64,000 bases of DNA from Natrarchaeobius oligotrophus (GTDB lineage Archaea; Halobacteriota; Halobacteria; Halobacteriales; Natrialbaceae), in contig NZ_REFZ01000004.1 in NCBI RefSeq assembly GCF_003841465.1, positions 62,001 through 126,000 on the forward strand, in the 5' to 3' direction. Under the pieces are notes generated by a model, which made no database searches, was not told the origin of the DNA, and was given only the letters and a program-made list of their open reading frames with translations. Position 1 is the first letter of the stretch; each line of letters starts with the position of its first letter. A program made the translations under genes and the position numbers. Shown piece by piece: positions 60,508-64,000 of the stretch.

Positions 60508-62214
60508 TCAGTGAACGGTCCCGACGAGCGAAACGGCGACGACGTACAGCGTCGTGCTCGAGAGGAGCGCGCGTCCGACGTGATAGCCGACGAGCGCCCT
60601 GTCGAGTCCGTACCGCAGCGCGATCGAAAGCGGAGTCAGGATGAAACACAGCGTCGCGACGTAGACGCCGACGACGATTCCCAGCTGATCCGGCGGAAGC
60701 GTCGAGGCGTCGGTGACGGCGAGCAGATCGTCGGTCATCATCCCGGCGAGCCCGACGGTCGAGCCGGCGACGAGCGGGCCGAAGTACGCCGCTGTACTGT
60801 CGAGCGTGTCCGTGACGGAGGCCAGTTCGCGCCTGGTTTCGGCTTCGACGTCTTCGAGTTCCTCGAGGTGGGCGGCCATCGAAACGATCGCTCGTCCGGC
60901 GGGTTGGCCCTCGCTGGCGGCGATCGCCAACAGGGAGGCGGTTCCGCGTGCTCGAGCACTCGGAACGTGTCTGAGTGCGCCGAACCGTCCGAGGAAGGCA
61001 TCTTCGACGCTGACCGCCAGTCGACGCTGCAGTCCTGCGGCGTTCGTAAACACCGCACCAGTTTCCCCCGGGACGCGGTCTCCGGCCAGATCGATCGCCG
61101 ATTCGACGGATTCGCCCTCCGCGACCTGGCGGCCGACGAGATACAGCGCGTCGGTCAGGTGCGCTTCGACGTCTCTTACGTGGTGTCTAACGGCAAGAAC
61201 CGGACGGTAGAGCGAAATTAACCCACTCCCGATTCCGACGCCCACTGCGGCGAGGGGTGCGAGAAACGACGGCCCGAACGATGAGACGAGCGCGTACGCG
61301 CAGATGCCCGCACCGATTCCCCACAGGCTACGGAGCCGGAGTCGATCCGGAATTTCCGGATGGTTCCCGTCGACGGTCGGCGGGGGAAAGGCGACGGGGC
61401 GACGGACGAGGAGCCGAAGGCTCGCTGCGAGGAGTGCAACCGGGAGGAGGAGATTGTACACGAGGACGAACGGCCAGACGCCGACGGAGATGCCGGCCAT
61501 GGGTACAGCGGGAATCAGCGCGACGAGTGCGAGCGGAAGCATCACTCCGAAGGCGAAGAGTCCGGTCGCGGGTCCCCGGATCGACGACGTAAACTCCGCC
61601 ATTCGAGCGTGCGTCCCGTCGAGAATCGCCGACAGGGCTCGATCGAGCGTGCGTCCACGCTCGGCTTCCGGTGCGTCCTGGGCCGTCGCGAGCAGGTGCG
61701 CTGACCGACGTAAGGCTGGAAATCGTTCGGCCCACTCGTCGGCAAACGTCAGCAGACCAGTCCGTGGGGTCCCCCTCGAGCGATCGACGTGCGTTCCGAG
61801 ACTGTCAGACAGCGGTCCACGACCGGTTTTCGCTGCGAACCTGACCGCCCCTTCGAGCGAGGGTTGAACTTGCATTCGGAGCACGGCTCGCCCGACGAGA
61901 TTCGGCGCGTCGCCGAGCGCCTCGGTCCGTTTCAGCGCCGCAGCCAGCCGTGGCGCGGCGTGGACGCCGTGGACGACGGCGATCGAGACCGCGGCGACGA
62001 AAACGGCGGCGAGGAATCCCGGAACCGGCGTCAACACCGATGGGAGTAACAGAACGGCCGTGACCGCGCCGGCTCCGTTCCCCGCACGAATCACCGTCTC
62101 CGGTCGAACGTTCGCCTCGAGAAACGCGACCGACTCGACGAGTTCGTCGCTCGGGTTCACCGGCCAGGGGTACAGCGCCGCAACCGTTCGACACAGCTCT
62201 GCCGCGCTCGTCAT
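60508..62214 (-). CDS. Type II secretion system F family platform protein (TadC-like)
   Basis: A 568-residue membrane protein with two GspF-like halves. Each half holds a cytoplasmic helical domain followed by membrane helices (MAEFTSSIRGPATGLFAFGVMLPLALVALIP and MTDDLLAVTDASTLPPDQLGIVVGVYVATLCFILTPLS). It is the inner-membrane platform that works with the secretion ATPase to assemble pili. The ATG at 62214 overlaps the ATPase stop as ATGA and is preferred over a GTG two codons upstream. Confidence 0.9.
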   Translation of the reverse strand: MTSAAELCRTVAALYPWPVNPSDELVESVAFLEANVRPETVIRAGNGAGAVTAVLLLPSVLTPVPGFLAAVFVAAVSIAVVHGVHAAPRLAAALKRTEALGDAPNLVGRAVLRMQVQPSLEGAVRFAAKTGRGPLSDSLGTHVDRSRGTPRTGLLTFADEWAERFPALRRSAHLLATAQDAPEAERGRTLDRALSAILDGTHARMAEFTSSIRGPATGLFAFGVMLPLALVALIPAVPMAGISVGVWPFVLVYNLLLPVALLAASLRLLVRRPVAFPPPTVDGNHPEIPDRLRLRSLWGIGAGICAYALVSSFGPSFLAPLAAVGVGIGSGLISLYRPVLAVRHHVRDVEAHLTDALYLVGRQVAEGESVESAIDLAGDRVPGETGAVFTNAAGLQRRLAVSVEDAFLGRFGALRHVPSARARGTASLLAIAASEGQPAGRAIVSMAAHLEELEDVEAETRRELASVTDTLDSTAAYFGPLVAGSTVGLAGMMTDDLLAVTDASTLPPDQLGIVVGVYVATLCFILTPLSIALRYGLDRALVGYHVGRALLSSTTLYVVAVSLVGTVH

Positions 62215-63998
62215 GTCCACGTGACGCGACCACGGTCTGCGTAGGCCGCCGCCACCTCGGGCGGGCTCGTCCGTCGATCGTTCGCCAGTTGCTCGAGCAG
62301 CTCTTCTCGTTCCGCGATCGCGGCGCGAACGTCCGCGTACGTTTCGCTCGGCCCTGCCAGCCTGTCGACGAGACGGCTTTCACCGCGCCCGATTCGACCG
62401 GTCGACGTCGCCCGGTCGCCGCCGAGGTCGAACAGCGACTCGAACCGAACGTCGGCTCCGCGTCCGACCACCTCTTCGATCCGCGCGATTCGTCGGCTTC
62501 GCCCTCTGGGAGTGCGATAGGACTGGACGGTGACGACGAAGTCGGTTGCAGCGAACGCGGACGGCTCGACCGAGAGATCAGAGACGACCCGCTCGTACAC
62601 GTCGTCCGCTCCGTCCCCGTGGATCGTTCCGAGGACGGCGTTGGCGTTGGCACCGACGCGCATCGCCTCGTAGAGCACTTGCGCCTCCTCGCCGCGAACC
62701 TCGCCGACGACGAGCGCCCCGTCACCGAGCCGGAGAGCCGTCCTGAGCGAATCCGCCGGCGAAATCTCCGGACCGTCCCCGGTCCCCGCCCGAAGCGCCT
62801 GGACGTCTCGATCGACCGACTGCAGCGCCCCGACCGGTAGTTCCGGCGTGTCTTCGATGACGACGGTTCTCGTATCGGGACGAAGTTCGTACAACAGCGT
62901 TCCGAGGAGTGTGGTCTTTCCCGATCCCCGGGTCCCCGCGATCAGTCCGGCACCGTTTCGCTCGACTGCGATCGAAAGAACAGCTGCAGTTTCGGCCGAC
63001 GTCGTTCCGTTCTCGACCAGCGCCGGGAGCGTGAATCTGTCGTCGGCCCGCTCTCTGAACGCGAACGCCGTTCCGTTCGCGACGGGATCGGTAACCCCGG
63101 CGATCCGAACGCTCGTTCCGACGTTCAGCTCGGCCGTCGCGTCGACCGTCGGCGTCGCCCGAGAAAACGCGCGACCGCTGGTTCGTCGGACGCGGGAGGC
63201 GAGCGACTCGACGCCGGTCTGGGTCAGCTCGACGTTCGTCGTCGCCGACTGCCCGTCTACGACGACGCGGAGCGGATTTCGCGCCACAGGCGAGGTGGCG
63301 TAGACGTCCGTAATCCGCGGGTCCGAAAACAGATCCTCGAGAACGCCGTAGCCGTCGGTGTGTTTCGACAGTATCGCCGTCAACAGCGGTTCGACCGCGC
63401 CGTCACTGACGCGTTCGATCGCTCTCGAGGCGGCTCGTTCACCGTCGACGACGCCGGTCGCGATCGCTTCGTATCCGTCGACGAGCAGGTGACGCTCCTC
63501 CGTCGACAGCGAGAGGTCGACGGTGTCGAGTACGTACAGCGGTACGCTGTCCGGTCGATCGTAGATTCGGGCGACAGTTCCCGTCTCGAGTTCCGTGACG
63601 TCGCTCAGCGTCCCGTTCGCCGGGGACCGTCGGTCGAGGTAGTAGTCCCCGATCCCCGGACCGACGTTCGGTCTGAGCTCGTCGTAGCTGTCGATCTCGC
63701 TGGCGATTTGCGATAATCCGGACTCGTAACCGACGTCCGCGACCGGTCCGACGCGGTTTTTCAGTTCGGTTCCGACCGCGAGCGGATCGCGTTTTGCCTC
63801 CCGCGTGAGCCGTTCGTTGCGATCGCCGAGCAGGTCGACGAACCGTCCGGCGCTGGCCAGCAATCGCACGGCTGCATCGTCGTATCGGTGCTCGAGGCCA
63901 CGAGACCGAACGCAGATTCCGTCTGCGCCGCGGTCGGCCAGTCGTTCGACGACCGTTCGTCGACACGAGGGAGAGTCAAAAAGTGTCTCACCGTCGTC
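62211..63998 (-). CDS. Type II/IV secretion system ATPase (TadA/VirB11-like), 5' partial
   Basis: The frame continues upstream off the right edge. Within the window the GTG complementary to 63867-63869 is only an internal candidate, because the preceding codons (DDGETL, CRRTVVERLADRGADG and HRYDDAAVRL) match the N-terminal domain of haloarchaeal secretion ATPases. The ATPase core has Walker A GTRGSGKTT, the Asp box VVIEDTPELP, Walker B ALVVGEVRGEEA and the His box LGTIHGDG. It powers pilus assembly or secretion with the TadC-like protein, whose start overlaps its stop. Confidence 0.93.
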   Translation of the reverse strand, partial: DDGETLFDSPSCRRTVVERLADRGADGICVRSRGLEHRYDDAAVRLLASAGRFVDLLGDRNERLTREAKRDPLAVGTELKNRVGPVADVGYESGLSQIASEIDSYDELRPNVGPGIGDYYLDRRSPANGTLSDVTELETGTVARIYDRPDSVPLYVLDTVDLSLSTEERHLLVDGYEAIATGVVDGERAASRAIERVSDGAVEPLLTAILSKHTDGYGVLEDLFSDPRITDVYATSPVARNPLRVVVDGQSATTNVELTQTGVESLASRVRRTSGRAFSRATPTVDATAELNVGTSVRIAGVTDPVANGTAFAFRERADDRFTLPALVENGTTSAETAAVLSIAVERNGAGLIAGTRGSGKTTLLGTLLYELRPDTRTVVIEDTPELPVGALQSVDRDVQALRAGTGDGPEISPADSLRTALRLGDGALVVGEVRGEEAQVLYEAMRVGANANAVLGTIHGDGADDVYERVVSDLSVEPSAFAATDFVVTVQSYRTPRGRSRRIARIEEVVGRGADVRFESLFDLGGDRATSTGRIGRGESRLVDRLAGPSETYADVRAAIAEREELLEQLANDRRTSPPEVAAAYADRGRVTWT

Positions 63999-64000
63999 AC

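Overview
The window is chromosomal DNA from a halophilic archaeon (class Halobacteria). The base composition is GC-rich with acidic proteins and C/G at third codon positions. Many genes start a few bases after a TATA box, as expected for leaderless mRNAs. The gene content fits: eL37, Lsm, pelota, TrmB, archaeal secretion ATPase and several families known mainly from haloarchaea. The genus cannot be fixed from this sequence alone.

Layout. 1-4.1 kb: cell-surface and membrane proteins (a partial Ig-like/DUF4129-type protein, a DUF1616 protein, a metal-dependent-hydrolase-type membrane protein, a small membrane protein). 4.2-11.7 kb: a complete lasso-peptide (RiPP) gene cluster in two converging arms. 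The plus arm carries B1 (PqqD-like RRE), B2 (leader peptidase), C (asparagine-synthetase-like cyclase) and a 47-codon precursor. The minus arm carries a 49-residue zinc ribbon, a nucleotidyltransferase-like protein, an ABC exporter and an HprK-like kinase. 11.8-21.6 kb: a surface-glycan island (epimerase, flippase, polytopic membrane protein, then a tightly coupled operon of UDP-sugar dehydrogenase, GT2, DUF354, GT4 and a ParB-like protein). 21.6-22.9 kb: a gene-poor stretch with strong stem-loops and partial copies of the 3' end of the adjacent tRNA-Lys, probably an old integration site.

23-52.8 kb is mostly ordinary chromosomal housekeeping: ferritin-like protein, RimI, Nudix hydrolase, PyrE, pelota, a TrmB-regulated RND exporter, a threonine-synthase-like protein lacking the usual PLP lysine, eL37-Lsm, a zincin metalloprotease, a Dna2/Cas4-type nuclease-helicase, PAP2 phosphatase, an AIR-synthase protein, an F420-dependent oxidoreductase, TetR/MFS, and an Lrp-like regulator. 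53-64 kb: a mosaic PQQ beta-propeller lipoprotein gene converges on a pilus-like/type II-IV secretion operon (ATPase, TadC-like platform protein and four proteins with an N-terminal membrane anchor). The operon runs off the right edge.

Most notable: the archaeal lasso cluster with its precursor and kinase; the lysine-less threonine-synthase-like protein; two neighbouring low-GC patches inside otherwise GC-rich genes at 53.4-55.3 kb; an approximately 85-bp dispersed repeat at 39.6 and 60.4 kb; and the tRNA-Lys-associated repeats. No CRISPR array, rRNA gene or intact insertion sequence was seen.
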